NCBI GenBank assembly: GCA_025464795.1
Contig: JAODNB010000235.1
Coordinates: forward strand, 1-11,973
Direction of reading: 5' to 3'
DNA from: Frankiales bacterium
Lineage (GTDB): Bacteria; Actinomycetota; Actinomycetes; Mycobacteriales; SCTD01
DNA length: 11,973 bases
Shown here: positions 6,489 to 11,973 of the stretch, piece after piece
How positions within the stretch are numbered: the first letter of the stretch is position 1
How the letters are laid out: every line of letters starts with the position of its first letter
Notes under the pieces: model-generated
Seen by the model: the letters and a program-made list of their open reading frames with translations, nothing else
Told to the model about the DNA's origin: nothing
The model's database searches: none
Position numbers and translations under genes: made by a program

Positions 6489-6839
6489 ATGGCCGACGAC
6501 GATGTGAGCACGGTGCAGCTGACCGACCTCGAGGTCATCCAGCAGTTCAGCCTCGCGGTACGCGGAGCCAGTGCCCCACGCGCTGACGTCATCGCCGCGC
6601 TCGAGGCCGACCTCGCCTTCCTCGGCGCGGCCAAGAAGGCCACCGCCCCCGCGCAGAAGGCCCCCGCGCAGAAGGCCCCCGCTCAGAAGGTGCCCGCTCA
6701 GAAGGCGCCGATCCGCAAGCCCACGGCCAAGCCCGCGGCCAAGCCCGCTGCCAAGCCGGCTGCGCGCGCTTCCGCCAAGCCGGCTGCGAAGGCGAAAGCG
6801 AAGGCACCGGCCAAGGCCTCCCGCGCCCGCAGGGCGTGA
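6489..6839 (+). CDS. small protein of unknown function with a Lys/Ala/Pro-rich repeat tail
   Basis: I do not recognise this 116-residue protein. Residues 1-48 form a mildly acidic, probably helical head (LTDLEVIQQFSLAV, DVIAALEADLAFLG). Residues 49-116 are a strongly basic low-complexity tail: four units of PAQK(A/V) at 54-73, three of KPAA at 81-92, then KAKAKAPAKASRARRA to the end. The tail resembles those of histone-H1-like bacterial proteins, AlgP and some mycobacterial nucleoid proteins, and would suit binding to DNA, RNA or another polyanion; that is inference. There is no signal peptide, membrane segment or cysteine. It starts 4 bases after mnmA, and its stop overlaps the next start by four bases (GTGA), so it is embedded in the operon. 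It is likely a real gene because the overlaps and frame are consistent and its head is not low-complexity. Confidence 0.8.
   Translation: MADDDVSTVQLTDLEVIQQFSLAVRGASAPRADVIAALEADLAFLGAAKKATAPAQKAPAQKAPAQKVPAQKAPIRKPTAKPAAKPAAKPAARASAKPAAKAKAKAPAKASRARRA
6648..6707 (+). repeat. four 15-base tandem repeats coding PAQK(A/V)
   Basis: The unit is CCC-GC(G/T)-CAG-AAG-G(C/T)N, repeated four times without a gap. Most changes are synonymous third-base changes; one gives Val in place of Ala. A related 12-base array coding KPAA follows at 6729-6764. Being in-frame, such arrays can change length without breaking the gene. Confidence 0.88.
6729..6764 (+). repeat. three 12-base repeats coding KPAA
   Basis: Three consecutive AAG-CC(C/G)-GC(G/T)-GC(C/G)-type units encode KPAAKPAAKPAA in the basic tail of the small protein. 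Copies differ at third bases. Confidence 0.75.
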
Positions 6840-7798
6840 CGACGCCGCCCCTGTGGCGAGCGGGCACCGCGACCGGCATCGGCTCGCTGCCCGGGGAGGA
6901 CCTTGCCGAAGCAGTGCGGCAGGTCCTGGACACGGTGCCCATCCCGTACCTGCCCGAGCTCCCGGACCGGGGCTGGCACGCCGACCTCGCGGGTCGGGGC
7001 GCCGCGCTGCTCTCAGACCTGTACGTCGACGTGCAGCCGACCGGTTGGCGCATCACCCCCCGGCCCAGTCGGGTGGGGCAGAGGGCCAAGGACCAGCTGA
7101 AGTGGGACCTGGACGCTCTCGAGGACGCAGCTGCAGGAAGCCCGCCCGAGGTGTTGAAGGTCCAGGCCGCCGGGGTGTGGACGCTGGCCTCCGTCCTGGA
7201 GCTGCACCGCGGGAGCAAGCTGCTCGCCGACCACGGCGCCGTCGCCGACCTCGCGTCGTCGCTGCGCGAGGGCCTTGCCCTGCACGTCGCCGACGTGGCG
7301 AAGCGGCTGCCCGGGACGCGGGTCGTCCTCCAGGTCGACGAGCCAGCCCTGCCCGGGGTCCTCAAGGCCCAGATCCGCACGGCCAGCGGCTTCGGCACCT
7401 TCCGCGCCCCGGACGTCCAGCTCGCCCGGCAGCACCTGCGCACCGTGCTGGAGGCCGCAGAGGAGACCGTCCTGCACTGCTGCGCGCCGCACCCGCCGCT
7501 GGACCTCATGTCGGAGGCCGACGCGATGAGCATCGATGCCGCCATGCTCGACGTGACGGATCACGAGGCCCTCGGGATCGCCCTGGAGAAGGGCGTCGGA
7601 CTGCTGCTCGGGGTGGTGCCGACGACCGGACGACTTCCGTCGGTGACGCGCATCAGCGAGACCGTCGGACGTCTGCGCGACCGTGTCGGCTTGACCGACG
7701 TGACCCTCACCCCGGCCTGCGGTTTGGCCGGATCGTCGGCTGAGCAGGCAAAGGCCATCATGGGGCGGTGCGTGGAAGCAGCGGAGGCGGACAGGTGA
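6836..7798 (+). CDS. single-barrel MetE-like (cobalamin-independent methionine synthase family) protein
   Basis: A 320-residue protein of the UROD/MetE-like superfamily, about the size of one barrel of the roughly 750-residue MetE. It keeps MetE C-terminal-domain marks: GIGSLPG (14-20), VLQVDEPALPG (164-174), TVLHCCAP (211-218) and TPACGLAG (292-299). His214, Cys216 and Cys295 match E. coli MetE zinc ligands His641, Cys643 and Cys726; at the place of the fourth ligand Glu665 there is Asp234 (MSIDAAM). It may be a methyltransferase acting on a thiol or homocysteine with a donor other than folylpolyglutamate, as in the core-MetE families, but the substrate is not known. The probable M. tuberculosis counterpart is Rv3015c, next to ligA there too (from memory). 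It starts with GTG overlapping the preceding stop (GTGA), and its stop overlaps the ligA start in the same way. Confidence 0.82.
   Translation: MTTPPLWRAGTATGIGSLPGEDLAEAVRQVLDTVPIPYLPELPDRGWHADLAGRGAALLSDLYVDVQPTGWRITPRPSRVGQRAKDQLKWDLDALEDAAAGSPPEVLKVQAAGVWTLASVLELHRGSKLLADHGAVADLASSLREGLALHVADVAKRLPGTRVVLQVDEPALPGVLKAQIRTASGFGTFRAPDVQLARQHLRTVLEAAEETVLHCCAPHPPLDLMSEADAMSIDAAMLDVTDHEALGIALEKGVGLLLGVVPTTGRLPSVTRISETVGRLRDRVGLTDVTLTPACGLAGSSAEQAKAIMGRCVEAAEADR
7783..7787 (+). promoter_or_regulatory. ribosome binding site deciding the ligA start
   Basis: GGAGG lies 7 bases before the GTG at 7795. This favours 7795 over the in-frame GTG at 7768, which has no comparable site and would add nine glycine/serine-rich residues. 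Confidence 0.7.
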
Positions 7799-9876
7799 GC
7801 CAGGAGGTCGAGGGCGTTCCGGTGGCCGCGCGTGAGCGTCACGCCGAGCTGTCCCGCACCATCGAGGAGCTTGCCTTTCGCTACTACGTCCTGAGCTCGC
7901 CCAGTGCTGCCGACGGGGAGTACGACGCGCTGGTCCGAGAGCTCGAGGCGCTCGAGGCCGAGCACCCGCTGCTCATCACCTCCGACTCGCCGACGCAGAA
8001 GGTCAACGAGACCTGGAGCACCGACTTCGCGCCGGTGGAGCACCTCGAGCGGCTGATGAGCCTCGACAACGTCTTCACGGAGGAGGAGCTGCGCGCCTGG
8101 GCCGCTCGCCAGGCCCGGGAGGGCTCGCCGAGGTACCTGTGCGAGCTGAAGATCGACGGTCTCGCTGTGGCGCTGGTCTACCGCAACGGGATCCTCGAAC
8201 GGGCAGCGACCCGTGGTGACGGCCGCATGGGGGAGGACATCACCCCGAACGTCCGCACCGTGCGCAACGTGCCGGCACGGCTGTCCGGCGCCGGCTGGCC
8301 GGAGGTCCTCGAGGTCCGCGGGGAGGTGTTCATCGCGACGGCCGACTTCGAGGCGGTGAACAAGCGGCTGCTGGCGGAGGGCAAGGCCCCGCTGGTCAAC
8401 CCGCGCAACGGGGCCGCCGGGTCCCTGCGGCAGAAGGACCCCCGCGTCACCGCGACCCGGCCGCTGACCATGACGATCCACGGCATCGGCGAGCGCAGCG
8501 GATGGGAGCCGGCGTCCCAGTCGGAGGCGTACGCGCAGCTCAAGGAGTGGGGACTGCCGACGAGCGCGCGCTACGAGGTGTTCGACGACATCGAGGGCGC
8601 GCTGGGATACATCGCTCACTGGGGTGAGCACCGGCACGACGTCGAGCACGAGATCGACGGCGTCGTCGTCAAGGTCGACCAGGTGCCGCTGCAACGACGG
8701 CTCGGGGCCACCAGCAAGGCACCGCGGTGGGCGATCGCCCACAAGTACCCGCCGGAGGAGGTCACGACGCTGCTGCGGGGCATCGCCGTCAACACCGGCC
8801 GGACGGGCCGCGTCACGCCTTTCGCTGTGCTCGAGCCCGTGCACGTCGGCGGGGTGATGGTCGGCATGGCGACGCTGCACAACGCCAGTGAGGTCCGACG
8901 CAAGGACGTCCGGGTCGGCGACACGGTCTTCGTCCGGCGGGCGGGGGATGTGATCCCCGAAGTACTGGGCCCGGTGCTGGACGACGGTCACGAGGCGCGT
9001 CCGCACTGGGTCATGCCGACGGAGTGCGAGTCGTGCGGCACGACGCTGAGACCGGCGAAGGAGGGTGACGTCGACCTGCGGTGCCCCAACAGCCAGAGCT
9101 GCCCGAGCCAGCTGCGCGAGCGCATCTTCTCGATGGCCGGCCGCGGCGGCTTCGACATCGAGGGCCTGGGCTGGAAGGCCGCGGACGCCCTGCTGGCAGA
9201 AGGGGTCGTGCAGGACGAGGGTGACGTGTTCACCCTCGACGAGGAGCAGCTCCTGCGCAGCGCGTTCTTCCGCAACAAGGACGGCTCCCTCAGCGCCAAC
9301 GGCCGCGTGCTGCTCGACAACCTCGACAAGGCGAAGGCACAGCCGCTCTGGCGCGTCATCGTGGCGCTCAGCATCCGCCACGTCGGACCGACGGCCGCCC
9401 GCGAGCTCGCCCGGGCGCTGCGCAGCATGGACCGCATCAGCGGCGCCACCGAGGAAGAGCTCGCCCCGATCGACGGTGTCGGCCCGACCATCGCCCGGGC
9501 GGTCCTCGAATGGTTCTCGGTCGACTGGCACCGTGAGATCGTCCGCAAGTGGGCGGCGGCTGGCGTTCGGATGGCCGACGAGGGTGCCGCCGAGGGCCCG
9601 CGACCCCTCGAGGGGATCACCGTGGTCGTGACGGGGACGCTGGCCTCGTACAGCCGTGACGGCGCGAGCGAGGCGATCCAGGAGCGCGGGGGCAAGGTCA
9701 GCGGGAGCGTGTCCAAGAAGACGGACTTCGTCGTCGTCGGCGAGGAGCCCGGCAAGAGCAAGTACGACAAGGCGGTGAAGCTGGGCGTGCCCGTGCTGGA
9801 CGACCGCGGCTTCGTCGTGCTCCTCACCGACGGGCCTGACGCAGCCCGCGACCTGGCGACGGTCCTCGAAGGCTGA
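7795..9876 (+). CDS. ligA: NAD-dependent DNA ligase LigA
   Basis: LigA seals nicks with NAD as the AMP donor and is the main replication ligase of bacteria. The 693-residue protein has all family parts in order: domain Ia with the NMN-binding Tyr pair in FRYYVLSSPSAADGEYD (about 28-44), the adenylated Lys119 in ELKIDG, TRGDGRMGEDIT near 138-149, EVRGEVF near 172-178, EIDGVVVKVD near 286-295, the OB fold, a four-Cys zinc finger (Cys411, Cys414, Cys430, Cys436), helix-hairpin-helix repeats (about 450-600; SIRHVGPTAA and IDGVGPTIA), and a C-terminal BRCT domain from about residue 604 with VVTGTL. Length is typical. I start it at the GTG at 7795, which overlaps the MetE-like stop by four bases (GTGA) and has GGAGG 7 bases upstream. 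It ends one base before the stop of the convergent ACT gene. Confidence 0.97.
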   Translation: MSQEVEGVPVAARERHAELSRTIEELAFRYYVLSSPSAADGEYDALVRELEALEAEHPLLITSDSPTQKVNETWSTDFAPVEHLERLMSLDNVFTEEELRAWAARQAREGSPRYLCELKIDGLAVALVYRNGILERAATRGDGRMGEDITPNVRTVRNVPARLSGAGWPEVLEVRGEVFIATADFEAVNKRLLAEGKAPLVNPRNGAAGSLRQKDPRVTATRPLTMTIHGIGERSGWEPASQSEAYAQLKEWGLPTSARYEVFDDIEGALGYIAHWGEHRHDVEHEIDGVVVKVDQVPLQRRLGATSKAPRWAIAHKYPPEEVTTLLRGIAVNTGRTGRVTPFAVLEPVHVGGVMVGMATLHNASEVRRKDVRVGDTVFVRRAGDVIPEVLGPVLDDGHEARPHWVMPTECESCGTTLRPAKEGDVDLRCPNSQSCPSQLRERIFSMAGRGGFDIEGLGWKAADALLAEGVVQDEGDVFTLDEEQLLRSAFFRNKDGSLSANGRVLLDNLDKAKAQPLWRVIVALSIRHVGPTAARELARALRSMDRISGATEEELAPIDGVGPTIARAVLEWFSVDWHREIVRKWAAAGVRMADEGAAEGPRPLEGITVVVTGTLASYSRDGASEAIQERGGKVSGSVSKKTDFVVVGEEPGKSKYDKAVKLGVPVLDDRGFVVLLTDGPDAARDLATVLEG

Positions 9877-9902
9877 GTCAGGCGGTGACGGAGGTGACCG
9901 TC
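9858..9902. terminator. possible hairpin across the convergent ligA and ACT-gene ends
   Basis: GACGGTC (9858-9864) and GACCGTC (9896-9902) are perfect inverted copies; three more pairs (CTC at 9865-9867 with GAG at 9891-9893) can form after a 2-base bulge. The loop is about 23 bases and contains both stop codons. It could act as a weak bidirectional terminator, but the arms lie inside coding sequence and may be coincidence. Confidence 0.3.
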
Positions 9903-10525
9903 GCCGCGATGCCGGCCAGGTGGGCCAGCCGCAGGACCTCTGACGCCCGGAACCTGGGACCGCCCGGCCGGCCGACCAGGATGACCCGGTCGGGCGATCC
10001 GACGGGTGCTGCCACCAGCTCGGTGCCGAGGGTGTCCCACCGCTCCGGGACCCACTCCTCCTTGGTGTCCATGCGCCGGGCGGTCGCAAGGGGCAGCCAC
10101 GGCAGGGAGACTGCGGTCAGCTCGGGAGAGCCGGAGCTCGCGGCCAGGACCCCGCTGCCGTCGACGATGAGGGCCCAGCCGGCGCGGAAGACCCCAGGGG
10201 CCAGGTCGACGAGCAGCTGCAACGCGTCAGCAGGCGCGGCGGCGAGCTCGTCCACGAGCTCGAGGTCGCGGTGGAGGTCGTCGGCACCCAGGTAAGGGCG
10301 CAGCGACTCCACCACCACTCCCGGGACGGACTGCGCGCTCGTGATCAGAACGTCCGCCAGTCCGCCGTGGGGCAGCTGGACGAGCAGGTCGTCGACCGCC
10401 CCCTCGGGTCCGCGTTCCACGACGTCCAGGCTCACGATGTCGCCGCCAGCCTCACCGATGGCCGTGGCGACGGCGCCGAGCATGCCAGGACGGTCGGGAA
10501 GCACGACGCGCAGCAGGTAGGACAT
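9878..10525 (-). CDS. ACT-domain protein, possibly ACT plus GAF-like
   Basis: A 215-residue protein with an N-terminal ACT domain (about 1-80). The start YLLRVVLPDRPGMLGAVATAIGEAGGDIVSLDV is the classic ACT pattern, with the Gly and Asp-Arg-Pro-Gly turn that binds amino acids or other small ligands in characterised members. The rest (about 88-212) is less clear; GWALIVDGSGVLAASSGSP and VILVGRPGGPRFRASEVLRLAHLAGIAATV read like the first and last parts of a GAF-type fold, which is my inference. It is probably a ligand sensor, but no ligand or partner can be named. The probable counterpart of M. tuberculosis Rv3013 lies in the same place and orientation, between ligA and gatC (from memory). It converges on ligA with one base between stops and diverges from gatC across 100 bases. 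Confidence 0.85.
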   Translation of the reverse strand: MSYLLRVVLPDRPGMLGAVATAIGEAGGDIVSLDVVERGPEGAVDDLLVQLPHGGLADVLITSAQSVPGVVVESLRPYLGADDLHRDLELVDELAAAPADALQLLVDLAPGVFRAGWALIVDGSGVLAASSGSPELTAVSLPWLPLATARRMDTKEEWVPERWDTLGTELVAAPVGSPDRVILVGRPGGPRFRASEVLRLAHLAGIAATVTSVTA

Positions 10526-10531
10526 GGGGTC

Positions 10532-10537
10532 ATCGTG
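10532..10537 (-). promoter_or_regulatory. weak -10-like box for the ACT-domain gene
   Basis: On the minus strand CACGAT is followed by six bases (GACCCC) and the ATG, the same spacing as the leaderless boxes at 2826, 4230 and 6477. The first base departs from TANNNT and I see no -35 element. There is no clear Shine-Dalgarno sequence, so leaderless translation is plausible. Confidence 0.3.
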
Positions 10538-10593
10538 ACCGGCCCTGATTGCCGCCGTGTTTCGCCGTCGTCAATTCGCGTTCCAGCCCCGCC

Positions 10594-10599
10594 TAGACT
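10594..10599 (+). promoter_or_regulatory. -10 box for the gatCA operon
   Basis: TAGACT is a good actinobacterial -10 match, 26 bases before the gatC ATG. A transcript starting about 7 bases later would carry a short leader holding the GGAGG at 10615-10619. No convincing -35 box is seen at 16-18 bases. It lies in the 100-base gap divergent to the ACT gene; I see nothing else defined in that gap. Confidence 0.55.
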
Positions 10600-10614
10600 C
10601 GCTGCGACCCACTT

Positions 10615-10619
10615 GGAGG
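10615..10619 (+). promoter_or_regulatory. ribosome binding site of gatC
   Basis: GGAGG lies 6 bases before the ATG at 10626 and decides this start over the in-frame ATG at 10620s-upstream alternatives such as 10557, which lies before the -10 box. Confidence 0.75.
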
Positions 10620-10625
10620 ACCTGC

Positions 10626-10922
10626 ATGCCTGAGATCACCCGCGAGGAGGTCGCGCACCTCGCGCGCCTGTCCCGCCTCGCGCTGGAAGACAGCGAGCTC
10701 GACCGGCTCGCCGGGCAGCTCGACGTGATCCTCGGGGCGGTGGCCCAGATCAGCGAGGTCAGCGCCGCGGACGTGCCGCCGACCAGCCACGCCGTCCCGC
10801 TCGAGAACGTGACGCGGCCGGACGTCGTGAAGCCCTCCCTCACGCCTGCCCAGGCGCTCTCCGGGGCTCCCGCCGAGGAGGACGGGCGCTTCCGCGTCCC
10901 CCGGATCCTGGACGAGGAATGA
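10626..10922 (+). CDS. gatC: Asp-tRNA(Asn)/Glu-tRNA(Gln) amidotransferase subunit C
   Basis: GatC is the small subunit that wraps around GatA and helps hold the GatCAB complex, which amidates misacylated Glu-tRNA(Gln) and Asp-tRNA(Asn). The 98-residue protein shows the family pattern: ITREEVAHLARLSRLALEDSEL at 4-25, a central ILGAVAQISEV helix, and the C-terminal RPDV...ALSGAP...GRFRVPRILDEE. Length is normal (about 95-100). The ATG at 10626 is chosen because of the GGAGG 6 bases before it and the conserved start MPEITREEVAHLA. Its stop overlaps the gatA start (ATGA), so the two subunits are translationally coupled. Confidence 0.95.
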   Translation: MPEITREEVAHLARLSRLALEDSELDRLAGQLDVILGAVAQISEVSAADVPPTSHAVPLENVTRPDVVKPSLTPAQALSGAPAEEDGRFRVPRILDEE

Positions 10923-11973
10923 CCGACCTCACCCGGCTGACCGCCGCCGAGACCCGCGAGGCCATCACGAGCGGCACCGTCAGCGCCGTCGAGGTCGCGC
11001 AGGCCCACCTGGACCGGATCGCTGCCGTGGACGACAAGGTGCACGCCTTCCTGCACGTCGACGCCGAAGGAGCCCTCGCGCAGGCTCGCCGGGTCGATGA
11101 CGGCGAGCTCACCGGCCCGCTCGCCGGCGTACCGCTCGCCCTGAAGGACGTGCTCTGCCAGGAGGGCATCCCGACGACGGTCGGCTCCAAGATCCTCGAG
11201 GGCTGGCGGCCGCCCTACGACGCCACGGTCACCGCGCGCCTCAAGGCGGCGGGCGTCGTCATCCTCGGCAAGACCAACATGGACGAGTTCGCCATGGGCT
11301 CCTCGACGGAGCACAGCGCCTACGGCCCGACGCACAACCCATGGGACCTCACCCGGATCCCAGGCGGTTCGGGCGGTGGCTCGTCTGCGGCCCTCGCCAG
11401 CTACCAGGCCCCGCTCGCCATCGGTACGGACACGGGTGGGTCGATCCGTCAGCCGGCGTCGGTGACCGGCACGGTCGGCGTCAAGCCGACCTACGGCGGG
11501 GTGTCCCGCTACGGCCTCGTCGCCTTCTCGAGCTCCCTGGACCAGGCCGGTCCCTGTGCCCGCACGGTCCTCGACGCGGCGCTGCTGCACGAGGTCATCG
11601 CCGGCTACGACCCGCGGGACTCGACCTCGATCAACCAGCCCGTGCCTCCTGTGGTCGCCGCCGCACGCGAGGGCAACGTGAGCGGCCTGCGCGTCGGCGT
11701 CGTCAAGGAGCTCAAGGGCGACGTCTACGAGGAGGGGGTGCAGGCCCGCTTCGACGAGGCGGTCGCCCTGCTCGAGGGTCAGGGCGCCGTCGTCAGCGAG
11801 GTCAGCTGCCCGCACTTCGCCTACGCCCTCCCCGCGTACTACCTGATCGCGCCGTCCGAGGCCTCCTCGAACCTCGCCCGCTTCGACTCCGTCCGGTATG
11901 GCCTGCGGGTCGGCGACGACGGGGAGCGGTCGTTGGAGGAGGTCATGGCGCTGACCCGCGCGCAGGGCTTCGG
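10919..11973 (+). CDS. gatA: Asp-tRNA(Asn)/Glu-tRNA(Gln) amidotransferase subunit A (3' end beyond window)
   Basis: GatA releases ammonia from glutamine and sends it to GatB for tRNA amidation. The first 351 codons are present; the family is near 490-500 residues, so roughly the last 30 per cent is cut off by the window end. The amidase-signature triad is complete: Lys76 in PLALKDVL, cis-Ser151 in PGGSGGGS, and nucleophile Ser175 in GTDTGGSIRQPA. The spacing of 75 and 24 residues is the same as in the known Staphylococcus aureus enzyme (Lys79, Ser154, Ser178). GKTNMDEFAMGSSTEHSAYGP (118-138) and KPTYGGVSRYGLVAFSSSLDQ further support it. The ATG overlaps the gatC stop by four bases. gatB is expected downstream but is not visible. 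Confidence 0.97.
   Translation, partial: MTDLTRLTAAETREAITSGTVSAVEVAQAHLDRIAAVDDKVHAFLHVDAEGALAQARRVDDGELTGPLAGVPLALKDVLCQEGIPTTVGSKILEGWRPPYDATVTARLKAAGVVILGKTNMDEFAMGSSTEHSAYGPTHNPWDLTRIPGGSGGGSSAALASYQAPLAIGTDTGGSIRQPASVTGTVGVKPTYGGVSRYGLVAFSSSLDQAGPCARTVLDAALLHEVIAGYDPRDSTSINQPVPPVVAAAREGNVSGLRVGVVKELKGDVYEEGVQARFDEAVALLEGQGAVVSEVSCPHFAYALPAYYLIAPSEASSNLARFDSVRYGLRVGDDGERSLEEVMALTRAQGF

Noticed and set aside
6648..6764. CRISPR-like or satellite array
   Set aside because: Units are contiguous, codon-sized and without spacers; they are a coding low-complexity tail.
6571..7743. 390-codon plus-strand frame overlapping the repeat-tail gene and the MetE-like gene
   Set aside because: It is an Arg/Pro-rich shadow in another frame; the MetE-like frame has zinc-site motifs and proper junctions.
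7561..10089. 842-codon open frame on the minus strand across ligA
   Set aside because: It runs antisense to an unmistakable ligA and ends of two other genes. Long antisense frames are expected in high-GC DNA with G/C-rich third positions; the translation is low-complexity Arg/Asp/Gly/Leu-rich and shows no motif.
10526..10625. riboswitch, T-box or small RNA before gatC
   Set aside because: The gap is only 100 bases and the likely leader about 20; I could find no anticodon loop, T-box sequence or stable multi-stem fold by eye.

Overview
The window is high-GC, densely coding DNA with short or overlapping gene junctions, GTG starts and -10 boxes placed directly in front of start codons. This points to an actinobacterium (Actinomycetota). 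I suspect Nocardioidaceae or a nearby actinobacterial family, but only tentatively. The backbone order (etfB-etfA ... cysteine desulfurase-mnmA ... core-MetE-like-ligA-ACT protein-gatC-gatA) matches, as I remember it, the Mycobacterium tuberculosis Rv3029c to Rv3011c neighbourhood. This is therefore a chromosomal core region rather than a mobile island. I see no rRNA, tRNA, insertion sequence, CRISPR array or phage gene.

Layout. (1) 102-1849: etfB and etfA encode the two subunits of electron transfer flavoprotein. They are closed by a strong hairpin terminator at 1864-1893, which probably also serves the convergent gene. (2) 1900-2799, minus strand: a retinol-dehydrogenase-like short-chain dehydrogenase. 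(3) 2838-4220: a phenylacetate-CoA-ligase-like protein whose ATP-binding and catalytic motifs appear lost, divergent from (2) across only 38 bp. (4) 4242-9876: a same-strand run of cysteine desulfurase, mnmA, a small protein with a Lys/Ala/Pro repeat tail, a single-barrel MetE-like protein and ligA. Three junctions in it are 4-nt GTGA overlaps. (5) 9878-10525, minus strand: an ACT-domain protein converging on ligA with one base between the stops. (6) 10626 to the window end: gatC and the first 351 codons of gatA, joined by an ATGA overlap.

Functionally, the cysteine desulfurase is probably the sulfur donor for MnmA, which makes 2-thiouridine at the tRNA wobble position. GatCA belongs to the amidotransferase that completes Gln-tRNA(Gln) and/or Asn-tRNA(Asn). 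LigA is the essential NAD-dependent replication ligase. ETF carries electrons from acyl-CoA and other dehydrogenases.

No clearly new defence or mobile system is present. The most interesting items are the apparent PaaK-like pseudoenzyme, the repeat-tailed small protein inside the tRNA-thiolation/ligase operon, the MetE-like protein with a possibly altered zinc site, and a recurring layout of a TANNNT box exactly 6 nt before the start codon at three internal genes. No gene-free stretch exceeds about 101 bases.
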